From Bryobacterales bacterium (GTDB taxonomy: Bacteria; Acidobacteriota; Terriglobia; Bryobacterales; Bryobacteraceae), in the NCBI GenBank assembly GCA_016789745.1, contig JAEUQF010000054.1, forward strand, positions 1 to 42,634: a stretch of DNA of 42,634 nucleotides, written 5' to 3'. Under the pieces are notes generated by a model that was given only the letters and a program-made list of their open reading frames with translations, made no database searches and was not told the DNA's origin. The position numbers and the translations under genes were made by a program. Below, in pieces: positions 1 to 7,880 of the stretch. Within the stretch, counting starts at the first letter, position 1; each line of letters starts with the position of its first letter.

Positions 1-87
1 TTACTTGTTGTCGTTTCTCTTCGCTCAAGACATTGCTCACGTCGACGGATCTTATCCGTCCTGATCAATGTCCTGCCCTCATTCTCG

Positions 88-124
88 TTGGCCGGTTTTC
101 AGACGTCCCTCATTGGCCGGTTTT
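88..124. repeat. Short direct repeat, possible insertion-sequence end
   Basis: The 12-mer TTGGCCGGTTTT occurs twice, at 88-99 and 113-124, 25 bp apart, and the octamer CCCTCATT is also repeated just before or overlapping each copy (76-83 and 107-114). Repeated short motifs of this kind occur near the ends of IS21-type elements, but no transposase is visible because the window begins here. The neighbouring toxin-antitoxin remnant is decayed, which fits an accessory region. The repeat is seen directly; the mobile-element interpretation is a guess. Confidence 0.35.
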
Positions 125-197
125 GGGTGTCCCCCGAGGGATTACGCGTGCAGGCGCACCATATCCGCCCCGCGGCCATGATGATCGCCGGTGCGTG

Positions 198-777
198 TCA
201 TCCCAGGTTGTCCATGCTGTTAAGGACCGGCTTCAGCTAGTCGGGCACCCGCGCTGACCGATACACCAATTCCCCTGCGCTTGCCTCGGCGATAAGCGTT
301 GGTGCCGCCCCCAAATGCTATTGTCATAGACACGGAGGCTATCCACTTCCTGGACCGCTCGGGCCAGATTGCCTATGCTGGCTTCCCAGATGACCCGCAG
401 CGCGGATTCCGGAGCGCTATGTCCCCCTTATCCGCACGTATTTCCACCCGCTCAAGGTTCGTCGCGAAGCTACTCAACGCAACGTAGCGCATTTCGACCA
501 GAAATCCAGCCGCTCTCGCGGCGCTGGTCTGCTCGAAGAAGATCGTGCTGCGCAGAGTCGTTTCAAAAGCGAAGCTCTTCCGGTCGCTTATAGGGTCGGC
601 GATGAATGCCTCGAATTCGCGATCGACCTCTCTGCGAATCTCGGGCGGGATTCGCAAGTAAGAACCGTCGTTCCGTTTGGCAGCTCGATCGTCGGCGTTA
701 AAGAAGTCGACGCCGAAGGTGGACGCAGGAAACAGCGTCGATTTTCCGCTGCCGGGCGGCCCGGCGATCACGATCAT
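198..777 (-). pseudogene. Zeta-toxin-like P-loop kinase, frameshifted
   Basis: The start ATG is at 777 and opens directly into a Walker A motif (GPPGSGKST, residues 6-14), followed by a region typical of zeta-toxin-like ATPases (FNADD, FAFETTLRS, then RVEIRADKG). Members phosphorylate UDP-sugar precursors or other small molecules and are often toxins. The frame breaks at a C-run at 423-427 (G-run on the coding strand): adding one base restores a family-like continuation (GGHSAP, then RVIWEASIGNLARAV). A second one-base loss lies in the run at 308-312, and a third lesion is an in-frame TAG at 237-239 where a Trp codon fits (VPD-W-LKP). The restored frame ends with TGA at 198-200. With two frameshifts and one nonsense codon it should be inactive. 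Sequencing error could explain the G-runs but not the stop codon. Confidence 0.75.
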
Positions 778-796
778 GCGGAGTGCGGATGCGGCA

Positions 797-1050
797 CTAA
801 CCGCCAAAATCGCGCTGCCCTCGCTGGCGCATGTCCTCTGGGAGATCCGCCCTCCAGCGATTCCCCAACTTGTCGGCGATACCCAATGCAACGGCCTCCT
901 GCGCGGCAGCTTCGGCACAGCCGCCCTCACGCCGCGAGGTTCGCTCCAAATGGCCCAAGGCAGCGCCCAGATGAACTCATCGATGGACAGGCCCAAGCGA
1001 CTGGCCTGGTTCGCCAGCCTTTGCGCAAGATCTCCCGGAACGTCGAGCAT
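797..1050 (-). pseudogene. Probable antitoxin partner of the zeta-like toxin, frameshifted
   Basis: This small gene ends 19 bp upstream of the toxin ATG, the usual antitoxin-toxin order. From the ATG at 1050 it reads MLDVPGDLAQRLANQ then SIDEFIW, a short N-terminus that could be a DNA-binding helix pair. One base appears lost in the C-run at 966-968; adding it restores a charged helical C-terminus (HLERTSRREGG, later RWRADLPEDMRQ) ending at TAG 797-799. Without the correction the frame runs on into the toxin and gives an artificial 252-residue fusion. I do not recognise a named antitoxin family; the assignment rests on size, position and the toxin next door. Confidence 0.5.
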
Positions 1051-1141
1051 CTTCGAGTCTACAATCCCGAGCCTGCGTACGTGGCCGAAGGCCCTTTCCG
1101 AACAGAATAGCGGGATGCGGCCACCGGGCACAGCGGCTTCT

Positions 1142-2167
1142 TTATCTCGCCGGGGTAAGCCCTTCCTGTAAGAAACTCATCAGTGGCGGCAACGCCCGTG
1201 CCGGGTCCTCAATAAAGGGCACGTGCCCCAGGCCAGGCAGCAATTCCAGGCGCCCCTTGCCATCGGGGATCGCCGCGGCAATGCGCTTCATGCCTTCCTG
1301 AAAGGCCGCGGCGCTCCCGGGCAGCATGTCTTCCGCGCCGCCGTAGACCAGGGTGGGCGCCTTAATATGCGGCCAGTCGTAGACAACCGGATCCAGGTAG
1401 ATCACGTTGCTGAGCAGGGTTTGCACTCTGGCCAGGCGGGGCCAGCCGGCGCTCAACGTCCAGGCGTAGCGGATGCGGGCATAGGCTTCAAACTGCGCAT
1501 TCCATGCCGAAGGTTTGTGGGCGACGTAGCGCATGAGGCTGGTGCGGATGGTCTGGTAGGTGGAGGCGAGCGTGCGCTTGTACGCTTCCTCGGGATCGGC
1601 GGCCGGGCTGTTGAAGCGGGCGTCCGACAGGCCGATGGGATTGTACAGGACCAGCCGTTCGGTGACGGCCGGATACTGTGTCGCGAATCGCGCGGCGAGC
1701 ATTCCGCCCATGGAGTGTCCCACGAACATGGCCTTATCGATGTTCAGACTTTGCAGCAGAATGCGGGTGTGCCTGGCCATTTCGGCAAGGGAGTAGGGCA
1801 TGATGGGCTTGGACGAGCGGCCGTATCCGATCTGGTCGGGGACGACGACCCGAAAGCCCGCCTTGCGCATGGCATCGATCAGCCCGCCGAAGTAGAAGCC
1901 CGCGAAGTTGTTGCCATGGAGCAGCACGACCGTATGCCCGTTGGCTTTCCCTTCCGGAGCCACATCCATGTAGGCCATGCGGACGTCCTGTCCGTAGAGC
2001 GTCAGGGCGAGGTATGAGCTTGGATACGGATAGGGGCACTCCTCGCAGTTGATACTGGCCGGCCGGACCTCAGCCGGCGCGCTCGTTTGCGAACCGCTGG
2101 TTTGGGCGTGGCAGGCGAGCGGCACGGTCAGCAGGAAGAGGACTGCGATCACATACATGGCTGGCAT
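1142..2167 (-). CDS. Exported alpha/beta hydrolase
   Basis: About 341 residues. The start at 2167 is chosen because it begins a clean signal peptide (MPAMYVIAVLF..., ending near CHAQ); an in-frame TTG at 2242 would put extra sequence ahead of it and is less likely, and ATG 2158 is also possible. The fold is a standard alpha/beta hydrolase: oxyanion-hole HGNN near residue 84, nucleophile elbow GHSMGG with Ser152, a likely acid Asp280 (GGAEDML) and His315 (GLGHVPF). Spacing and lid region are ordinary for esterase/epoxide-hydrolase-like enzymes, so the catalytic triad looks complete, but the substrate cannot be told. It should act in the periplasm or be secreted. It is intact although both neighbours are pseudogenes. 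Confidence 0.85.
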   Translation of the reverse strand: MPAMYVIAVLFLLTVPLACHAQTSGSQTSAPAEVRPASINCEECPYPYPSSYLALTLYGQDVRMAYMDVAPEGKANGHTVVLLHGNNFAGFYFGGLIDAMRKAGFRVVVPDQIGYGRSSKPIMPYSLAEMARHTRILLQSLNIDKAMFVGHSMGGMLAARFATQYPAVTERLVLYNPIGLSDARFNSPAADPEEAYKRTLASTYQTIRTSLMRYVAHKPSAWNAQFEAYARIRYAWTLSAGWPRLARVQTLLSNVIYLDPVVYDWPHIKAPTLVYGGAEDMLPGSAAAFQEGMKRIAAAIPDGKGRLELLPGLGHVPFIEDPARALPPLMSFLQEGLTPAR

Positions 2168-2302
2168 AAGGGCAAATCGATATCGCGTCTTCAGTATTGC
2201 ACCGTCGAGGGCCCCACCAGCCGGGAAATATTCAGTTGTCAAGTATCGGTGCGGCCAGCGGCCGCAGGTTGCGGGGTTAGAGTTGCAATTGGCTTCGCTC
2301 GT

Positions 2303-2973
2303 TCAGCGGCGGAAGAGGCGGCCGAAGGAGAAGCTTTCTTCCTTCTCGTCACGGTCAGCGTCGATTGGCTTCGCTTGTTCCTGTTTGGCGAAGTATTCCC
2401 GGATGGTCTGCTCGGCGGTGGCGGCCAGGACGACATCGCGGCGGCCGCGGCCTTTCTCGCTCTTGTCGATGGCTGCGTCCACCTTCTGGACTTCCGTCAA
2501 CACCGAGCGCTCCGCGTTGGCTTTCGTCTCCTGGCGGTATCGCGCCTCGTTCTTCAGATCGCGGAGTTCCTTGACGTACTTGGAAAGGAACGTTCGGCGC
2601 GGGTGGCGTAGGTGGCCAGCAGGCGGACCTTGCGTTCGAAGTCGTCGGTGATAAACGGGTCGCGGGTGGGCGTGGAGGACTCGGCATGCAGTTCGACTTC
2701 GGCGCACTCGCAGCGATGCTGGTTCCAGGCGGCGTGAAGGATGCGGTTGAAGACGAATTCCTGGTAGCCGGGTTCGGGAGCGAACTGCTGGCGGAGCGTG
2801 GATTCGAGTTCGGTGAAGGCGTCCTCCTGCCCAGGCAGGATGACGAAGGTTTTGGCGGTGAAGCCGTGCTTGGTCGCGTTCTGGGACGACGTGCTCTTGC
2901 CTGCTTCGGTCCGCGGACCCGTGGAATGCTGGGCGTTCGCCTTGTTGGCGATCATCTGCGCAGCAGATGCCAT
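2303..2973 (-). pseudogene. Conserved hypothetical protein (STGPRT/KHG motif family), frameshifted
   Basis: The ATG at 2973 follows a good ribosome site (AAAGGAG). The N-terminus (IANKANAQ, STGPRTEAGK, SSQNATKHGF) is that of a hypothetical family found in many copies in acidobacterial and planctomycete genomes; its function is unknown to me. The frame is lost around 2589-2594: the upstream part ends in a non-family tail stopping at 2554, while the +1 frame continues smoothly (TFLSKYVKELRDLKNEARY, then a charged C-terminus) to the TGA at 2303. The corrected product would be about 223 residues with a helical, possibly coiled-coil middle. One indel is enough to explain it, so it may be a recent lesion or a sequencing error. 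Confidence 0.7.
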
Positions 2974-3551
2974 GGTGGTTTCTCCTTTTCGGTGTTTCGG
3001 GCGTTGGGCAATGGGGATTGCCTCGATTGGAAGATACACCCGAGGGTCGGAAAAGGCGGGTTGCGGCGCGGTGAGGTAGAGGCTGTTTCCGCTGTGCAAT
3101 GAAGGGCTTGCGGAATATTCTCCACTCTTGTGAACGCGCTCGCGGTGGAACCGCGGATAGCCATCGGCCGCGCGGATCAAGCCTTCGGGATCGTAACTAA
3201 CTTGGTCGTGCAATCCGGCATGGGATCTTGTGCTCCCAGTCCAATGCACCTCGATCTGCTCCGCCCAGTGAGCGAGTATCTTGCCGGGCCGGAGATTAAT
3301 CCGTCCGTTCCCTCGTGTGTCCGAGTTGGGCGTGGGCGCCGGCGGATGCGCCGACTTGCGATTCAGCGCTTTGGCTTCATTCCGCAACCGGGCTGTTCCC
3401 GTGAATGGATCTCTCCCGGCCACGCGGTCGCTTGTTGCTTTCGCGCCCCAGCCTGTTTCGGTCACCTTTCCTGCGGCCTCCGTATACGAGCCGTCACACG
3501 GTACAGTTACATCGATTGACATGGATCAGAGAGCCCACGTAGAATCCAAAA
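2974..3551. other. Intergenic region, no gene seen
   Basis: This 578-bp stretch separates the divergent pseudogene and the large exported protein. Open frames here have no recognisable protein features. It contains copy A of a dispersed repeat at 3022-3142 (listed separately). No tRNA, clear sigma-70 promoter or terminator was recognised. Confidence 0.5.
3022..3142. repeat. Dispersed intergenic repeat, copy A
   Basis: About 120 bp that aligns along its whole length, with substitutions, to 7155-7274. Both copies start with a CGATTG-containing segment followed by GGGTC-GAAAA-GCGGG, and end with the 17-nt identical core TCCACTCTTGTGAACGC (3121-3137 and 7253-7269). Both lie in the gaps bordering the 1152-residue gene. 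No open frame is conserved between them, so this looks like a non-coding interspersed repeat rather than a gene duplication. Confidence 0.6.
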
Positions 3552-6500
3552 GTGTTCAAGCACACCGTTCTGTGCATGGGAATCCAACTCGTCTCCCTCG
3601 TTCTCTGCGCGACACAGGGTTTCGGACAGGCTACCAGCTGGTCAACGATCGAAAAGCTGCTCACCCTTGAGGAAGGGGCGGCAGGCCAGCCACCGTTGGG
3701 GTGGTACAGCCAGGCAGGCGTCACCATGGATGGAACCGTGTTCCGCCGGGGCAGGTACTCGGTTCGCGTGGAGCGGACGGCTGCAAGCCGCCCCGACGAA
3801 TTCACGTTCGCCCAAATCTGGGTGCCGGTCGATTTCAGCACGATCAGCCCGAAGGTGCTGGAGCTGCGAGGATGGATCAAGACAGAGAATACAACCGGCG
3901 CAGCGGCGTTCTACTTCGGGGAGTACGAGAGTACGACCGCACCGTCCCCGCTGGCGTTCAATACGGTGCAAGGGCGGGGGATCGTGGGTACCAATGATTG
4001 GAAGCAATACTCGACCACGATCCCGTTAGCGGCCAGCGCCACCGCGCTGAAGATTGGTTTTCTATTGGTGGGCACCGGCAAGGCATGGTTCGATGGCCTG
4101 GAGCTTTATGCGGACGGGGTCCCTGTGACGCAGGCTCCGGTCACGAGCACGAACGTTTCGACGGTACTTGGCTTTGAGAACGGGCTGGCTGGCGAAATGC
4201 CATCGGGCTGGCAGATCTTCAGTCCGGGCATCGTGTTAGACGACCGCACGTTTCATAGCGGCAGGCTGGCAGCCCGCATAGACCGATCCGCAACCAGTAC
4301 CGGCCAGTTCAGCTTTGGCATCGTTTCCATTCCCATTGACTTCACGGGAAGGATTATAGAAGTCCGGAGCTTCATCCGCACACAGAATGTATCCAACTCC
4401 GTGGCGGTGTACGGTTCCCAAACGAATGGTCCCACCTCGCTGGCATTCGCAACGACGCAAGGCCAGGGGGTCAGGGGGACGACAGAATGGAAGCAATATT
4501 CGGCCTCAGCAGCGCTCGTGCCGGGTGCGACGACCCTAACCGTCGGGATACTCCTGAATGGGACAGGAACCGTCTGGTTCGACGATATCGAGATACTGGT
4601 GGACGGCACACCGGTCTCACGGGCACAGCCCAAGAACCCGGTGCTTCTCACCTTGAGCCCGAAGACGATGCAAGTAGGCCTCGCACAGGGCACGGATGCT
4701 GCCCCAGTGCCGTTTTCAATCGCAGCCAATCGCAACGGGGTGCCCGTAACTCTAACGAGCAACGTGGCGTGGCTGCGGGTGGACCAGGCACAGGTAACTA
4801 CTCCAGCGATGGTGAATGCGCTAGTCAGCGCCAGATCGCTCTCGATTGGCAGTTATACCGGCATCATAAGGAGCAGTTCCCCGCTGGCCCCCGAGGGGAC
4901 GATCACGGTGACGCTGACCGTAACGGGGGCGGAGCCACCCAAGCTCACGGTGAGCCCGCGCGAGATCTCGCGGACGGTGGAGATCGGCGCGGGAGGGGAG
5001 GTCCGGCTGCGAGTGGCCAACACGGGCAACGGCGTGCTCCGCTTCACGGGAGGGCTCCGCTTCGATGGCGTGAGTGACTGGATCACCACTCCCGCGGTCC
5101 AGGGCGCCCTGGAGGCAGGGCAGTCGACGGAGATCCCAATCACGTTGAAGACCCAAGCTCTTGCGCCGGGCACCTATCGTGGACAGTTGTACCTGAGCGC
5201 GGCAGGGCTGCCGGAAGAGGTAGTGCTGATCACTGTACAAGCAGTGGCGGAATTGCGCCCGCGAATTCTGCTCTCGCAAGTCGGGTACAGCTTCACCGCC
5301 GTGGCATTGGGCGGAGCACCCGGAGCGCAGAGCCTTGGCGTGCTGAACGAAGGCAGTGGCAGTCTGACCTACGAGGTGCGCGCGATCACACTGGGCGGGG
5401 GGGACTGGTTGCGCCTGTCTTCTGCCGGCGACCGGATCGAAAGGCCGCTCCGAGATGTCTCCTTTCTGGACGTATCTGTCGATCCGTCGGGCCTGCAGCC
5501 CGGCGACTACTACGGCCGGGTGGAGGTGACATCGGGAGAAGCGGACAATACGCCGCAAATCGCGACAGTCCTGTTGAAGGTATTGCCACCGGGATCGCCA
5601 CGCGTACCGGAAGTGCGGCCGGCGGGAATGGTGTTCATCAGCGAGGAGGGGGCAGATCCTGCCTCGCAGACGGCGCGCATCACGAATCTGGAAAGCGGCA
5701 ATCTGGGTTTTGTATCCGGGCCGCTGACTTCTGACCGTGGACCGTGGCTGCAGTATACGCCTGACATTGGCCAATCGACGATGGAACAACCTGCCGAACT
5801 CCTTGTGCAACCGCAACACCGGAACCTTGGCGCGGCCGTCCGCACGGGTGCCATCAACCTGTTGTTCACCGACACAGGCGAGACGCGTGCCGTCCGAGTG
5901 TTGAGTGTCGTCGCACCGCGCGGGAGGTTTAATCCGGAAGGTAAGCGAGGGCAACGCATGCTGACCGGCTGCCCCGGGGCCACGATACGGATGCAGCATC
6001 TGACGTTGGAAAACGCTTTCGTCGCGGTAGCAGGAGAGCCCACCGACATCCGCATCCGGGTGATCGACGATTGTGGGACGCCGCTGACGCCAGACACGGC
6101 CGCTCACCCGCTGGTGAGCATCACTTCGGATACGGGGGACGAAGTCAGGCTCACGCACGTGCAGAATGGGGAGTGGCGTGGTACCTGGCGACCGCGAGCT
6201 GCCAGGGAACTGGCCACGGTGGCCATCACGATTATTGCGGGGGACCTCCGTACGCCCGCGGAGATCCTTCTCCGAACGGGCCGGGTTCTGGCGGCCGGTT
6301 CCATGCCCGTAGTCCGGTCCGGAGCGCTGCGCCATTCCGCCACGCTGCAGACCAATGTGCCGGTAGCTCCCGGCCATCTGATCAGCATTCTCGGCTCCGG
6401 CCTCGCAGACAAGGAAGAGGTGGCCGATACCTTGCCATTGCCGCGATTGCTCGCCGACACCGAAGTCATCCTGGGAGGCCGGCCACTTGCGTTGCTTTAT

Positions 6501-7010
6501 ACGAGCAATGGGCAGATCAACGCGCAGATTCCCTATGATTTGCCGGCCAATACGGAGCAGCAGCTTTATGTGCGGCGCGGGCGGACGCTTTCGGTACCAG
6601 AGAGGTTCATGATTGCACCCGCGCAGCCGGGGATTTTCACGGTGAACCAGCAGGGTTTCGGGCAAGGCTTTGTCCTACTCGCGGACGGGGTGACGGTTGC
6701 CGATCCGAAGTCTCCGGCGGAGCGCGGCAGTGAGGTAATCCTTTACGCCTCCGGGCTCGGTGCGGTTACACCGAATGTCGAAGCTGGAGAGGCGGCTCCG
6801 AATCCGCCGCCAAGAGTGGTTACTCCGTTGGAGGTGATCATCGGCGGCATGCAGGCGAAGTTGCTGTCGGCGACGTTGAGCCCGGGAGTAACGGGACGGT
6901 ACGAAGTGCGAGTGGAGGTGCCGACCAACGCACCGATTGGAAACGAAATCCCTGTGCTGGTGAGGGCGACCGACCGTGTCAGCCCCGTCGTCACCATGGC
7001 AATTCGCTAG
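3552..7010 (+). CDS. Large exported protein with repeated binding modules and a Solibacter-type C-terminal domain
   Basis: 1152 residues with an N-terminal signal peptide (VSLVLCATQGFGQ). Residues about 30-190 and 200-360 are two similar beta-rich modules, each ending in a WFD-(G/D)-(L/I)-E motif, reminiscent of carbohydrate-binding-type jelly rolls. After these come several Ig/BACON-like repeats (for example VTLTSNVAWLRV and SDWITTP). The last ~220 residues match the Solibacter C-terminal domain pattern (ISILGSGLA, NGQINAQIPYDL, VILYASGLGAVTPN, PGVTGRYEVRVEVP). Such proteins are secreted or on the cell surface; a role in adhesion or polysaccharide contact is plausible but inferred. The start is GTG with a weak ribosome site; an internal ATG eight codons on is an alternative. 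Confidence 0.85.
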   Translation: MFKHTVLCMGIQLVSLVLCATQGFGQATSWSTIEKLLTLEEGAAGQPPLGWYSQAGVTMDGTVFRRGRYSVRVERTAASRPDEFTFAQIWVPVDFSTISPKVLELRGWIKTENTTGAAAFYFGEYESTTAPSPLAFNTVQGRGIVGTNDWKQYSTTIPLAASATALKIGFLLVGTGKAWFDGLELYADGVPVTQAPVTSTNVSTVLGFENGLAGEMPSGWQIFSPGIVLDDRTFHSGRLAARIDRSATSTGQFSFGIVSIPIDFTGRIIEVRSFIRTQNVSNSVAVYGSQTNGPTSLAFATTQGQGVRGTTEWKQYSASAALVPGATTLTVGILLNGTGTVWFDDIEILVDGTPVSRAQPKNPVLLTLSPKTMQVGLAQGTDAAPVPFSIAANRNGVPVTLTSNVAWLRVDQAQVTTPAMVNALVSARSLSIGSYTGIIRSSSPLAPEGTITVTLTVTGAEPPKLTVSPREISRTVEIGAGGEVRLRVANTGNGVLRFTGGLRFDGVSDWITTPAVQGALEAGQSTEIPITLKTQALAPGTYRGQLYLSAAGLPEEVVLITVQAVAELRPRILLSQVGYSFTAVALGGAPGAQSLGVLNEGSGSLTYEVRAITLGGGDWLRLSSAGDRIERPLRDVSFLDVSVDPSGLQPGDYYGRVEVTSGEADNTPQIATVLLKVLPPGSPRVPEVRPAGMVFISEEGADPASQTARITNLESGNLGFVSGPLTSDRGPWLQYTPDIGQSTMEQPAELLVQPQHRNLGAAVRTGAINLLFTDTGETRAVRVLSVVAPRGRFNPEGKRGQRMLTGCPGATIRMQHLTLENAFVAVAGEPTDIRIRVIDDCGTPLTPDTAAHPLVSITSDTGDEVRLTHVQNGEWRGTWRPRAARELATVAITIIAGDLRTPAEILLRTGRVLAAGSMPVVRSGALRHSATLQTNVPVAPGHLISILGSGLADKEEVADTLPLPRLLADTEVILGGRPLALLYTSNGQINAQIPYDLPANTEQQLYVRRGRTLSVPERFMIAPAQPGIFTVNQQGFGQGFVLLADGVTVADPKSPAERGSEVILYASGLGAVTPNVEAGEAAPNPPPRVVTPLEVIIGGMQAKLLSATLSPGVTGRYEVRVEVPTNAPIGNEIPVLVRATDRVSPVVTMAIR

Positions 7011-7154
7011 GCAGGAGGCAGTTCAAGCGAGCGTTTGAGTGGAAGTTGCTGCGAACGGACGGGCATCAGCCTCCGCTGAGGGGCGTGCCTGTCTCGCGTC
7101 GTCCATCTTCAAAGGAAGATCCCGCCCACGATGAGGCGTGTGTGCCAGGAATCG

Positions 7155-7274
7155 CCCGATTGAACAGGACAGCCGGGGGTCAGAAAAGCGGGCTGCGGGC
7201 AGGGGCGCCAATGGTGGTTTCTGGTTTGCCATGAACGGCTTTCGGGATGTTTTCCACTCTTGTGAACGCCCTCG
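7155..7274. repeat. Dispersed intergenic repeat, copy B
   Basis: The second copy of the element at 3022-3142, in the same orientation. It occupies most of the 333-bp gap between the 1152-residue gene and the C39-like peptidase gene; nothing else is recognisable in that gap. The 17-nt core is at 7253-7269. Confidence 0.6.
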
Positions 7275-7343
7275 TTCCCGGAAACTTGACGCTTCCGTCT
7301 CGCCTCTGTTCCAATGCAGACAGCCTGAGTGCCCCAGCGGCTT

Positions 7344-7880
7344 ATGTTCACTCGCTCGCAGTTTCTCCTAGCGCTCGCCGGGACTGGCGCCGTTCGCGCG
7401 CAGTCTCCCTGGCTCGACGTACCGTTCGTGCAACAGACACGGGCAGGTTGCGGTGCGGCGGCGGTCGCGATGGTAGTTGGCTACTGGGCGCGGCAGTCGC
7501 CGCAACTGGCCGGAGCCGCGCAGGACGCCGAGCACATCGATGATCTGCTGCCCGCATCGGCACGGGGGATCCGCGGACAGGAATTGCAGCGCTATCTGGA
7601 ACAGCGCGGCTTCGCGGTGTATCTATTTGATGGCGAAATGAGTGACCTGCGTCAACACTTCGAACGAGGGCGGCCCGTTATCGTGTGTCTGGGATTGCGA
7701 GGGCCCAAGCGCCCGCTGCACTATGCGGTGGTCGTGGGTGTCGAGGAAACCGCCGTCTGGCTGAATGATTCGGCTCGCGGCAAGCTGTTCCGCGAGGACT
7801 TGCCACGGTTTGAGAAAGCATGGGGCGCCACTGGAGGCTGGGCGATGCTCGCGGTTCCCCGTGTTGCTCCGGCGCCTTGA
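7344..7880 (+). CDS. C39-like cysteine peptidase, PA2778 N-terminal part
   Basis: 178 residues from ATG 7344; an in-frame GTG at 7329 adds five residues before the signal peptide and is less likely. After the signal peptide (LLALAGTGAVRAQ) the papain-like C39 core follows: Cys36 in AGCGAAAVAMV, His126 in PLHYAVVVGV and Asp142 in LNDSARGK. All three positions of the expected triad are filled, so it may be active. It is coupled (TTGA) to the TPR protein downstream, and a PA2779-like gene follows. PA2778 of Pseudomonas is a C39-like domain joined to TPRs in one chain, so here the two parts appear to be encoded separately. The substrate is unknown; the site of action is the periplasm. Confidence 0.8.
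   Translation: MFTRSQFLLALAGTGAVRAQSPWLDVPFVQQTRAGCGAAAVAMVVGYWARQSPQLAGAAQDAEHIDDLLPASARGIRGQELQRYLEQRGFAVYLFDGEMSDLRQHFERGRPVIVCLGLRGPKRPLHYAVVVGVEETAVWLNDSARGKLFREDLPRFEKAWGATGGWAMLAVPRVAPAP

Noticed and set aside
373..1131. A single 252-residue ORF on the minus strand
   Set aside because: It is an artificial fusion produced by the frameshift in the antitoxin-like gene, which runs into the toxin frame. The two genes are annotated separately as pseudogenes.
2974..3522. In-frame extension of the frameshifted hypothetical gene to 3522
   Set aside because: The ATG at 2973 follows AAAGGAG and starts the family-like sequence; the extra upstream codons include the dispersed repeat.
4821..6665. 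A 614-codon open frame on the minus strand
   Set aside because: It lies inside the 1152-residue gene, has no recognisable domain and is Arg/His/Pro-rich; it is an antisense shadow of a high-GC gene.
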